From JAJPXI01 sp045602885 (lineage in GTDB: Bacteria; Bacillota; Clostridia; Oscillospirales; Oscillospiraceae): a stretch of 21,597 nucleotides of DNA. Under the pieces are notes generated by a model that saw nothing but the letters and a program-made list of their open reading frames with translations, did no database searches and had not been told where the DNA came from. This document shows, piece after piece, positions 1-9,163 of this stretch. Location: positions 1 to 21,597 of the forward strand of contig JAZSCJ010000135.1 in NCBI GenBank assembly GCA_045602885.1, given 5' to 3'. A program made the position numbers and the translations under genes. The stretch's first letter is position 1. Each line of letters opens with the position of its first letter.

Positions 1-168
1 TACGGAATAGAGGTCACTCATTTTGATCACGCTGATGATGTCGGGATACGACTTGTTGTTCTCCCAATGGGAGATGGTTTGTCGGCTCACACCAAGTACC
101 TCGGCCGCATGTTCCTGGGTGATCCCCGTTTCATTTCGTGCTTTTTTGAGTTTGCTTCCGATTTCCAT
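1..168 (-). CDS. XRE-family transcriptional regulator (partial, cut by window start)
   Basis: The first 56 residues are visible; the rest lies off the window. They form a Cro/CI-type helix-turn-helix: 'GITQEHAAEVLGVSRQTISHWE' spans roughly residues 15-36 and is followed by the usual 'NNKSYPD'. Proteins of this family bind short inverted repeats as dimers and often repress their own promoter. The start is the ATG at 168, preceded by AAAGGTGG about ten bases upstream. The gene lies downstream of the cellulase gene in the same orientation, across a 149-bp AT-richer gap, so it probably has its own promoter there. The C-terminal domain, and therefore the signal it responds to, cannot be seen. The HTH call is secure; the role is unknown. 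Confidence 0.85.
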   Translation of the reverse strand, partial: MEIGSKLKKARNETGITQEHAAEVLGVSRQTISHWENNKSYPDIISVIKMSDLYSV

Positions 169-317
169 GTTCTCGATCCACCTTTTTGTTTTTGCCTCCA
201 CAGGAAGCATCCTCATCATAGAAAATCCACGAAACAGTTTCCATCAAGCGGCGTTTACATCACAAAAAATATCTGTAAAAATTTCTTTACATATCCACAT
301 AGTGTTTCAAAATCTTC
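169..317 (-). promoter_or_regulatory. Intergenic leader with three TTTACA/TGTAAA half-sites
   Basis: This 149-bp AT-rich gap lies between the cellulase stop and the XRE start, both on the minus strand. It contains TTTACA at 254-259, TGTAAA at 274-279 and TTTACA at 286-291 (plus-strand reading). These are three half-sites in alternating orientation; the pair at 274-291 is separated by six bases. Such an array could be an operator for the adjacent HTH protein. No clean -35/-10 pair was identified, and no hairpin-plus-T-tract terminator follows the cellulase gene. Confidence 0.35.
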
Positions 318-2384
318 TTATTTCAGCCCCTTCGCCTGGCTCAAAGAAATACCGTTTCCGGCCGGGCCGAGGGGGATGACATGGTCCAGACCCACGAATT
401 TACCGTTTTCCTGCCACAGGACTTCCTTTACAAAATTGTACTTTGTTTCGTCCCAGGTTTTGAAATCGTCCAGCACCAGTCCGCCGGTGTCGCCGGAGTT
501 TGCGTTGAAGCACCAGAAGGTGTGGTGAAGATGATAGTTTTTGATCAGACTGCGCATATGCGTCATCCAGGTCAGGTTGGGCTGGCGCATGAAACCGCCC
601 CATTCCCCGATCAGCAGGGGAGCGGTGCCATCCTCGTGGATATAAAGCCAGTTGTCATGCCAGCAATCTTTATAGAGAGAATCGTAATTGTAGCCGTCCT
701 TAAACCAGGGCTGCTGATACACCGTGGGGCCGTAATCGTGGGGGGAGTATACCAGCTGATCCTGGTGCTTGCCCAGGTTGATGGGATAATCGGCCACGCC
801 GCGCAAATTGCCGCCCCACCAGTTGAAGTAGTAATCCTTGCTATTGGTGGAGGAGTAATCCCCGTTTTTCTGGATATCCACCGGGTAGATCTCGGTGCCT
901 TCCACCATGATCAACACATTGGGGTTTTTCTCCAATATTTTCAGCGCCGTCTGCTCGGCCACATACTTCCAGTTGTTTTTTGCCGTGGAATCGTTCCAGA
1001 TGGCCTTATCCTGTTCGTTGGGCTTGCCGTGGGGCTCATTCTTCAGGTCATAGGCAATAATGGTATCGTCCTTGGCATACCGCTGGGCCATCCACACCAG
1101 CGCCTGCTGATACTTCTCGGTGGTAATATCGCCGTTGTACCACAGATTGGTCATATGACCCATGCTGTCGGTTTTGGCCGAGTGGATATCGATCATGATC
1201 TTTAGGCCGGAAGCCCGGCACTGGCCGATAACATAATCGAAAATCTCCAAACTGTTCATGCCCACCAGATAGGAATTGGTGGCCTGGTTAAAGTTGGCGG
1301 CAGGGTACTGCCCGTTTTTCCATTGCAGGATCAGCTCGGCCGACATGGGGATGCGGATCAGATTAAAGCCGCGGTTGGCAATGCTCTGAATGGAAGTATT
1401 CAGATCGGAATTCCAAAGCCCGTCAAACAGATTGGTGCCCGTGTTGTAGCCAAACCAGTTGACGCCGGTCAGCCAGACCTGCTTGCCGTTTTTATCCACG
1501 ATTTTGTTGCCCTGCACATGCAGCCAGTCATCCGTGGTGGGGGCCGGAACCGGCAGCGCACCCGGGTTAGCCGCCGGCGAATTGCCACCGGCGTTGGGCT
1601 TGGGCTGCTGGGGCTTCGGTTGATTCTGGTTCTGATTCTGGTCCTGATTCTGGTTTCCGGCAGCAGGGGTCTGCGTGCCTTGAATCTGCGTGGTATAGGA
1701 GTAATCCCCGGTGACACCGGAGAGAATACAGCCGATCTCCTGTGTGCCACCGGCCGGCACAATGGCATTGTAGTCTACATTGCTGACCGTCAGAACCCCA
1801 TTTTTAATGCTGTAATTTCCGTTCCACCCCTCCGTCAGCGCGGCGTTGCCCACTTGAATCTGCACGCTCCAGCCATTGATATCCTTGTTCGTGGTATTGG
1901 CCAGCGTGATGGTCAGCTGGTGAAACACCGGCTTGTCCCCCCAGGAGTTGGCGGTGTCCACATAGACCAAAAGCTCGCCCTGCGGCACTTCACCCTTGGG
2001 GTTTTCGTCCGTGGGTTGCTCGCCCTGCGCGGCATCCGATTCGGCGGAACCCTGCGCAGGCGGCTCGGTCTGCTCCGGCTCAGAGGTCGGCGCATCGGGA
2101 TTCACCTGCGGCGCTTGCTCCGCAGGGGTGTCCGTTTCCCCGCCGGGCGTGCCGGGTAACTGCACTGGATCGCCGGGCTGCGGCGTGTCGGTGATGCCCT
2201 GGTCGGTGGACATGGCATCATTGTTCGGGGTTTCGCCCATCACCATTCCGGCAAAGAAGGCCAGCGCTATGACCAGCAAAAGCGCAATAACCCCCAGCGC
2301 GATCCAAAGGGCACGCTTCTTACCCGACGCCCCCTTGGGGGCGGATTGTTTGGTTTTTTTGCTCTCTCGGTCTTGCTTTGCCAT
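318..2384 (-). CDS. Membrane-anchored endoglucanase, CBM2-like domain plus GH5 (subfamily 1-like)
   Basis: Predicted cellulase of 688 residues that hydrolyses beta-1,4-glucan by the retaining mechanism outside the cell. Order: basic cytoplasmic N-terminus (1-24); one membrane segment at about 25-49; a Pro/Glu/Thr-rich linker (51-134); a CBM2-like cellulose-binding domain (about 136-235, with 'NSWGDK', 'INGWSVQ' and 'EGWNGNYS'); an Asn/Gln/Pro linker (240-284); and a GH5 catalytic domain (285-688). The acid/base is Glu450 in 'DLKNEPHG' and the nucleophile is Glu594 in 'IGEWGG'. 'YSPHDYGP', 'WWGGNLRG' and 'SGDTGG' fit GH5_1 bacterial endoglucanases. The N-terminus has no lipobox or clear signal peptidase site after the helix, so it probably stays anchored; there is no dockerin or LPXTG. 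The start at 2384 has AGGGTGA upstream and lies 20 nt after a regulator gene, suggesting one transcript. Confidence 0.9.
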   Translation of the reverse strand: MAKQDRESKKTKQSAPKGASGKKRALWIALGVIALLLVIALAFFAGMVMGETPNNDAMSTDQGITDTPQPGDPVQLPGTPGGETDTPAEQAPQVNPDAPTSEPEQTEPPAQGSAESDAAQGEQPTDENPKGEVPQGELLVYVDTANSWGDKPVFHQLTITLANTTNKDINGWSVQIQVGNAALTEGWNGNYSIKNGVLTVSNVDYNAIVPAGGTQEIGCILSGVTGDYSYTTQIQGTQTPAAGNQNQDQNQNQNQPKPQQPKPNAGGNSPAANPGALPVPAPTTDDWLHVQGNKIVDKNGKQVWLTGVNWFGYNTGTNLFDGLWNSDLNTSIQSIANRGFNLIRIPMSAELILQWKNGQYPAANFNQATNSYLVGMNSLEIFDYVIGQCRASGLKIMIDIHSAKTDSMGHMTNLWYNGDITTEKYQQALVWMAQRYAKDDTIIAYDLKNEPHGKPNEQDKAIWNDSTAKNNWKYVAEQTALKILEKNPNVLIMVEGTEIYPVDIQKNGDYSSTNSKDYYFNWWGGNLRGVADYPINLGKHQDQLVYSPHDYGPTVYQQPWFKDGYNYDSLYKDCWHDNWLYIHEDGTAPLLIGEWGGFMRQPNLTWMTHMRSLIKNYHLHHTFWCFNANSGDTGGLVLDDFKTWDETKYNFVKEVLWQENGKFVGLDHVIPLGPAGNGISLSQAKGLK
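1622..1656. repeat. 12-bp imperfect tandem repeat in the cellulase linker
   Basis: About three copies of a 12-bp unit (GATTCTGGTTCT on the plus strand, with one or two changes) lie back to back. They encode the Asn/Gln/Asp-rich part of the linker between the CBM2-like and GH5 domains. Such repeats can change in copy number by slippage without breaking the frame. Confidence 0.7.
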
Positions 2385-2404
2385 TGTGTTTCACCCTGCT
2401 TTTC

Positions 2405-3040
2405 TCATTCTTCTACGATTTTTTCTTCGATCACGGTGTAGGTTCCACCGCGCGCCGTGAAATAGTCCTCGATCTGCGCCAAAAGAACATTTGCATCGCC
2501 ATACTGCTCGGTCTGAACGTGATTTGCGATGAAGGCGTCGCCGCCGCCATAGATGACCTGATAATTTTGATCGTACGTGACCCCATAAAAATAATGTTCC
2601 TCGCCCAAAACACATTCAATGGTCGTTTCGGTCAGAATTTGATCTCGTTCCTGCATCGAACGATATACAATGTTGGTGCCAACGTACAGAACAAACAGCA
2701 AAATCGCCGCAAGGATCACTCCCACGATGGTTCTGCAAACCCTTCTTTTCCTGCGTGCGGCCTGCGTTGCCAGTTGGTCATTGAGAATGGCCAGCTGCCG
2801 CGCAATGTCACGATAGGCTTGATCTCCGGCGGTTTCTTCCGGCACATACGCCTCTCCCAAAAGCACGCTCACCGGCACTTCAAAAATTTCAGCTAAATTC
2901 TTGAGCATCTCCGCGTCGGGCACCGACGTGCCGTTTTCCCATTTCGAAACCGTCTGGCGCACCACATTCATTTGCTGTGCCAAGGTTTCTTGAGAATATC
3001 CCTTTTGTTTTCTTAATTCTTTGATTCGTTCTCCCAGCAT
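2405..3040 (-). CDS. Membrane-tethered XRE-family regulator
   Basis: This 211-residue protein has an N-terminal XRE helix-turn-helix (about residues 4-58, core 'YSQETLAQQMNVVRQTVSKWENG'), a linker with a basic patch 'ARRKRR' (about 95-100), a single hydrophobic segment at about 103-121, and a C-terminal region of about 90 residues with no recognised domain. By the positive-inside rule the HTH is cytoplasmic and the tail extracytoplasmic. The ATG at 3040 is chosen because AAAGGAGG lies eight bases upstream; the open frame extends further upstream without a ribosome binding site. The cellulase gene follows 20 nt downstream. Regulation of the cellulase by this protein is inference from position only. 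HTH proteins with a C-terminal membrane segment are common in clostridia and mostly uncharacterised. Confidence 0.85.
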   Translation of the reverse strand: MLGERIKELRKQKGYSQETLAQQMNVVRQTVSKWENGTSVPDAEMLKNLAEIFEVPVSVLLGEAYVPEETAGDQAYRDIARQLAILNDQLATQAARRKRRVCRTIVGVILAAILLFVLYVGTNIVYRSMQERDQILTETTIECVLGEEHYFYGVTYDQNYQVIYGGGDAFIANHVQTEQYGDANVLLAQIEDYFTARGGTYTVIEEKIVEE

Positions 3041-3064
3041 ATGAAAAACCTCCTTTTTGCTGAT

Positions 3065-3106
3065 GGCATCATCATATGCCGTATGCCCCCGTTGCAGCAA
3101 GCAACG
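3065..3106 (-). promoter_or_regulatory. Candidate promoter with two inverted repeats upstream of the XRE-cellulase unit
   Basis: On the minus strand a weak -35 (TTGCTG, 3100-3095) and a -10 (TATGAT, 3076-3071) are separated by 18 bp, just upstream of the AAAGGAGG site. The -35 lies inside a perfect inverted repeat, CGTTGC-AGCAA-GCAACG (3090-3106). The -10 lies inside a shorter one, GGCAT-CATCAT-ATGCC (3065-3080). Inverted repeats overlapping a core promoter are typical operator positions for autoregulating HTH proteins. The promoter match is modest. Confidence 0.3.
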
Positions 3107-3144
3107 CAAAGTAACATCCCCGTGGCAATCAAGGCAATTCAGCC

Positions 3145-4500
3145 TTACTGCGGTGTTTTCGTCAGCAACACAACGCTTTCCACATGGCTTGTCCGCGGGA
3201 ACAGATCGACGGCCAGGGCGGTTTGTGCGGCGTAGCCCGCTTCGGCAAACCGCTTGACGTCCCGGGCCAGCGTGGCCGGGTCACAGGAAACGTAAACCAC
3301 CCGGTCGGGGGACATTTTTGCGATGGTGTCCACCACGTCGGCGGCCAGTCCCTTGCGGGGCGGATCCACCGTGATCACGTCGGGGCGCAGCCCCTCATCG
3401 GCCAGTCTGGCGGCAATGGCGCCGGCATCGCCGCAGAAAAATTCCGCGTTTTCGATGCCGTTGCGCGCGGCGTTTTCTTTGGCGTCCTCGATGGCCTCGG
3501 GCACCACCTCAGCACCGATGACCCGCCCGGCCCGTTTGGCCAGCGCCAGCGAGATGGTGCCGATGCCGCAGTACAGGTCCAGCACCGTTTCGCTCCCGGT
3601 CAGCCCGGCCAGCTCCAGCGCCTTGGCGTACAGCACCTCGGTCTGCTCCCGGTTGACCTGAAAGAAAGAGGGCACCGACAGGCGGAAGGTCAGACCGCAC
3701 AAAGTTTCCTCCAGCGTATCCTGTCCCCAGAGGGTGCGGTAGCTTTGGCCCAGGATCACATTGGTTTTTTTCTCGTTGACGCCCAAAATGACGCCCACCA
3801 GTCCCGGCTCGGCCGTGCGCAGGGCGGCCACCAGCGCCTCCTCGTGGGGCAGCGCTGCGCCGTTGACCATCAGACAGCACAGGCTTTCCCCCTTAGCATT
3901 GGTGCGCACATACACATGACGCACCAGCCCCTTGTGGGCGCGCTCGTCATAGGCGCTTACGCCGTACTGCACCATCCAGTCCTTGACCGCCGTGCGCAGA
4001 CAGGCCGCCGACACGGGCTGCAGCAGGCAGTCCTCCACGTCGGTGACGGCGTGGGTGCGCTTTTGATAAAACCCGATGCACGGGCCGGCGGCCACCGGGA
4101 ATTGCACCTTATTTCGATAACGCTCGGTATTTTTTGCGCCAAATATTGCGCAAACCGTGCCTTCCCAGCCACCGATGCGATTCAGCGCATCCTGCACCTT
4201 CTGCTTTTTCAGCGCCAGTTCTTCCTCGTAGGTCATGTGCCGCAGGGAGCAGCCGCCGCAGTCGGCGTAGCAGGCACAGTCGGACGCTTGACGAGCCGGG
4301 GAGGGGGTAGTCACCTGCTCCACCTCGCCCCAGGCGCAGGAGCGGCCCACCTTGACCAGACGCACCATGCAGGTTTCCCCCTGTACTGCCACAGGGACAA
4401 AGCAGGTCATGCCGTCGGGCAGACGGGCCACACCCTCGCCGTCCGAGCCGTAGCCCGTAATGGTCAGCGGTACGATTTGATTTTCCCGAAACTTTTTCAT
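3145..4500 (-). CDS. rlmD: 23S rRNA (uracil-5-)-methyltransferase, RlmD/RlmCD family
   Basis: A 451-residue SAM-dependent RNA m5U methyltransferase of the TrmA/RumA family. An N-terminal TRAM-like beta domain covers residues 1-65. The 4Fe-4S ligands are Cys75, Cys81, Cys84 and Cys158. The SAM-binding motif is 'LDLYCGIGTISLAL' (about 307-320), followed by 'VDPPRKGL' (378-385). The catalytic nucleophile is Cys406 in 'YVSCDPAT' and the general base is Glu441 in 'SHVES'. E. coli RlmD modifies U1939; Firmicute RlmCD enzymes also modify U747, and sequence alone does not say which applies here. The ATG at 4500 has AAGGAG upstream and an extended -10 promoter. No terminator is visible after it, so readthrough into the XRE-cellulase unit is possible. 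Confidence 0.93.
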   Translation of the reverse strand: MKKFRENQIVPLTITGYGSDGEGVARLPDGMTCFVPVAVQGETCMVRLVKVGRSCAWGEVEQVTTPSPARQASDCACYADCGGCSLRHMTYEEELALKKQKVQDALNRIGGWEGTVCAIFGAKNTERYRNKVQFPVAAGPCIGFYQKRTHAVTDVEDCLLQPVSAACLRTAVKDWMVQYGVSAYDERAHKGLVRHVYVRTNAKGESLCCLMVNGAALPHEEALVAALRTAEPGLVGVILGVNEKKTNVILGQSYRTLWGQDTLEETLCGLTFRLSVPSFFQVNREQTEVLYAKALELAGLTGSETVLDLYCGIGTISLALAKRAGRVIGAEVVPEAIEDAKENAARNGIENAEFFCGDAGAIAARLADEGLRPDVITVDPPRKGLAADVVDTIAKMSPDRVVYVSCDPATLARDVKRFAEAGYAAQTALAVDLFPRTSHVESVVLLTKTPQ

Positions 4501-4532
4501 GGCGCAGCTCCTTGCCGTGGTTTTGATTTCAA

Positions 4533-4541
4533 ATTATACCA
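4533..4541 (-). promoter_or_regulatory. Extended -10 promoter for rlmD
   Basis: On the minus strand TGG-TATAAT is a perfect -10 hexamer with the TG extension. It lies about 33 bases upstream of the rlmD start. No good -35 is seen, as is usual for extended -10 promoters. Confidence 0.6.
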
Positions 4542-4581
4542 TACATTACTTGATTTTTGATATAGCTTTTTCCCGATTTCG

Positions 4582-4590
4582 TGGTACAAT
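4582..4590 (+). promoter_or_regulatory. Extended -10 promoter for the DUF2284 gene
   Basis: TGG-TACAAT lies 24 bases upstream of the start and is followed by AGGAGG at 4601-4606, eight bases from the ATG. It is divergent from the rlmD promoter; the two -10 elements are about 45 bp apart. Confidence 0.5.
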
Positions 4591-4614
4591 GGGGCGAAAG
4601 AGGAGGGAACCCCC

Positions 4615-5154
4615 ATGTCTACGACCCAAGAGATCCTGCAAATGGCGCAGGAATGCGGCTTTTCCCATGTGGGCGAGCTGAATACCCAGGCGCTGGAATT
4701 CATGCCCGAGGTACGGGATATGTGCGCCGCCGACCGCTGCGGAAAATTCGGAACCTGCTGGACCTGCCCGCCGGGCTGCGGTACGCTGGACGAGGTTGCC
4801 GCCCGGGCATCCAAGTACAGCCGCGGCGTTCTGCTGCAAACCACCGCCCAAATGGAGGATGACTTTGATGTGGAGGCCATGCAGCAGGCCGAGCAGGATC
4901 AGAAGCGCAGCTTCGAGCAATTTGTGGAGCAGCTGCGCCGGGAGTATCCCGACTGTCTGCCCATGGCCACCGGCGGCTGCACGCTGTGTCCCCAGTGCAC
5001 CTATCCCGACGCGCCCTGCCGCTTCCCCAAAAAGGCCATTCCCTCCATGGAGGCCTACGGCCTGCTGGTGTCCAAGGTATGCGAGCAGTCCGGACTGCCC
5101 TACTACTACGGGCCGCTGACGCTAACCTATACCTCCTGCGTTTTGATCGACTGA
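4615..5154 (+). CDS. DUF2284 family cysteine-rich predicted metal-binding protein
   Basis: A 179-residue cytoplasmic protein with no signal peptide. Thirteen cysteines fall mainly in two clusters. Cluster one is Cys37, Cys42, Cys48, Cys51 and Cys55, with 'TCWTCPPGC'. Cluster two is Cys114, Cys122, Cys125, Cys128 and Cys135, with 'CTLCPQC'. The pattern 'CGKFGTCWTCPP' and the later 'CTLCPQCTYP' match DUF2284 (predicted metal-binding protein) as I know it. The spacing suggests Fe-S cluster or zinc binding, but no reaction is established. The length is typical for the family. It has its own promoter and a strong terminator immediately after it, so it appears to be monocistronic. The start is supported by AGGAGG eight bases upstream. 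Confidence 0.8.
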   Translation: MSTTQEILQMAQECGFSHVGELNTQALEFMPEVRDMCAADRCGKFGTCWTCPPGCGTLDEVAARASKYSRGVLLQTTAQMEDDFDVEAMQQAEQDQKRSFEQFVEQLRREYPDCLPMATGGCTLCPQCTYPDAPCRFPKKAIPSMEAYGLLVSKVCEQSGLPYYYGPLTLTYTSCVLID

Positions 5155-5158
5155 TTTT

Positions 5159-5194
5159 TCGCCCCGGCCGACACATACGGCCGGGGCGATTTTT
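5159..5194 (+). terminator. Rho-independent terminator after the DUF2284 gene
   Basis: A perfect 11-bp stem, CGCCCCGGCCG (5160-5170) and CGGCCGGGGCG (5178-5188), has a 7-nt loop and is followed by ATTTT. A run of T also precedes it. It sits five bases after the stop codon. Confidence 0.9.
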
Positions 5195-5237
5195 CACGGA
5201 GAATTCATAAATTCTTCTTTTCTCTCTCCTTCAATTG

Positions 5238-5246
5238 TGATATACT
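5238..5246 (+). promoter_or_regulatory. Extended -10 promoter for secA
   Basis: TGA-TATACT in an AT-rich stretch upstream of secA is a good extended -10. A short inverted repeat TTGAT...ATCAA follows at 5250-5266. The ribosome binding site GAAAGG (5275-5280) is rather far (13 nt) from the ATG at 5294. Confidence 0.45.
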
Positions 5247-5293
5247 AAATTGATTTATTATATCAACTACTACCGAAAGGTCGATTTTTAACT

Positions 5294-8055
<2,762 letters not shown>

Positions 8056-8058
<3 letters not shown>

Positions 8059-8277
8059 AAACACCCCGCCGCTGCCGCAGAGCGCGCAAGCGCCTCGCGC
8101 CTTATGGCGCGTCCATTCCAAGCGCAGCGGAGAATGATGCCGGGCGAATTCATTTCGCCCGAGCAGATCAAAAAAAGAAGGGGACCCCGGAAAATGGAAC
8201 ATTTTTTGGGGCGCGGCCAGAAGTGGAAGAAGTGCACCTGCAAAGAGTACCACCCCGAAGGCAGCGCACAGGGTTAA
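8056..8277 (+). pseudogene. Small open frame ending in a duplicate SecA tail (probable recombination remnant)
   Basis: A 73-codon frame begins at the ATG overlapping the secA stop. It crosses the 154-bp insert and ends with the same 20 residues as SecA (Gly-Gln-Lys-Trp ... Ala-Gln-Gly). It carries only the second Cys pair of the SEC-C motif, so it cannot form the normal zinc site. The first 50 residues are Ala/Arg/Lys-rich and look like translated non-coding DNA containing three hairpins. No ribosome binding site other than coupling to secA is seen. I read it as a remnant created when the insert separated secA from pgeF. A translated small protein cannot be excluded. Confidence 0.4.
8059..8212. 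repeat. 154-bp hairpin-rich insert between the two secA-tail copies
   Basis: The segment has three structures in a row. First, an outer stem CCGCTGC (8069-8075) with GCAGCGG (8124-8130) encloses the hairpin CGCGCC-TTAT-GGCGCG (8096-8111). Second, there is an 8-bp hairpin CGGGCGAA / TTCGCCCG (8141-8161). Third, there is a 12-bp stem with two G-T pairs (8185-8196 with 8200-8211, loop GAA). The third is preceded by a run of A and GGGG whose matching right arm is absent, as if truncated at the junction. Read on the minus strand, the third hairpin followed by a T-rich tract resembles a terminator. It looks like a small non-coding intergenic repeat element; its identity is not known. Confidence 0.55.
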
Positions 8278-8279
8278 TG
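8213..8279 (+). repeat. Direct repeat copy B: secA tail upstream of pgeF
   Basis: This is the second copy of the 67-bp secA 3' end, with TGC ACC TGC codons. It ends in TAATG, where ATG is the likely pgeF start. It keeps the original-looking secA-pgeF junction although the functional secA stop is 221 bp upstream. Confidence 0.95.
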
Positions 8280-9089
8280 GCAATGAAAGAACAAACCACA
8301 AATGGCGTGACCTTTCTCGCCGCCGACAGCTTTTTGGCCGCCGGCGGCGTTGCCCATGGATTTTCCACCCGGTTGGGCGGCGTGTCGGAAGGGATCTGCG
8401 CCGGCTTGAATTTGGGCATCAACCGAGATGACCAGCCCGAGCATGTGCGGGAAAACTACCGCCGCTTCTGCACTGCCATCGGTGCTGACGCAACCCATCT
8501 GGTATTTACCCGGCAGGTTCACAAGGCGGATATTCGCCCGGTGGGCATCCACGATGCCATGGCCGACCCCTACGACCCAAACGACACCGAATGCGACGGT
8601 CTGATTACCGATCAACCAGGCATCGCCTTGACCATCTTTACCGCCGACTGCATCCCCGTGCTGCTGTATGACCCGGCAAAACGGGTCATTGCCGCCGTCC
8701 ATGCCGGTTGGCGTGGTACCGCACAAAATATCGCCGGCAAGGCGGTTGCCCGTATGCGCAGCGATTACGGCTGTGACCCCGGTACCATTCTGGCTGCTAT
8801 CGGCCCGGGCATTGACCAATGCTGCTTTGAAACCCATGACGACGTGCCCTCGGCCATGCAGGCCGAGCTGGGCACCTTCGTTCAGCCTTTTCTCCACCCT
8901 TTGGAAAACGGCAAATACGCCGTGGACTTAAAGCAGATCAACGCCGCGCTGCTGCGCCGCGCCGGACTGTGCGAGACGCACATTGACCGTTGTTCTGACT
9001 GCACCGCCTGCCTGCCCCACAAGTACTGGAGCCACCGGGTAACCCGGGGACAACGGGGCAGCCAGGCCTCCATGATTCAGCTTTTGTAA
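8277..9089 (+). CDS. pgeF: Peptidoglycan editing factor PgeF (YfiH/multicopper polyphenol oxidase-type family)
   Basis: A 270-residue cytosolic protein of the YfiH/DUF152 family. Members hydrolyse misincorporated UDP-MurNAc-L-Ser in E. coli, and some also show purine nucleoside phosphorylase or deaminase activity. The family metal-site residues are present: His82 in 'RQVHKA', Cys125 in 'TADCIP' and His142 in 'VHAGWRG'. 'HGFSTRLGG' and 'AIGPGI' are further signatures. The start at 8277 overlaps the stop of the duplicated secA tail (TAATG). ATG 8283, two codons later, has better spacing from a weak AGGG and is an alternative. The longer frame from 8223 reads through the repeat out of the SecA frame and is not credible. 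The gene belongs to the secA unit; which of the known activities applies here cannot be told. Confidence 0.93.
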   Translation: MAMKEQTTNGVTFLAADSFLAAGGVAHGFSTRLGGVSEGICAGLNLGINRDDQPEHVRENYRRFCTAIGADATHLVFTRQVHKADIRPVGIHDAMADPYDPNDTECDGLITDQPGIALTIFTADCIPVLLYDPAKRVIAAVHAGWRGTAQNIAGKAVARMRSDYGCDPGTILAAIGPGIDQCCFETHDDVPSAMQAELGTFVQPFLHPLENGKYAVDLKQINAALLRRAGLCETHIDRCSDCTACLPHKYWSHRVTRGQRGSQASMIQLL

Positions 9090-9163
9090 CACCGCCGACC
9101 GCCGGAACCGGCCGGTTTGACGCCGCTTCGCCGCGTCTGCATCCGATTTGAGGAGTGACTGCC

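Noticed and set aside
3090..3106. Terminator for rlmD
   Set aside because: The inverted repeat is perfect but no T-run follows on the minus strand.
9106..9117. Perfect palindrome AACCGGCCGGTT between pgeF and the lipoprotein gene
   Set aside because: It has no T-tract and no adjacent promoter elements. In GC-rich spacer DNA a 12-bp palindrome is weak evidence for a site.
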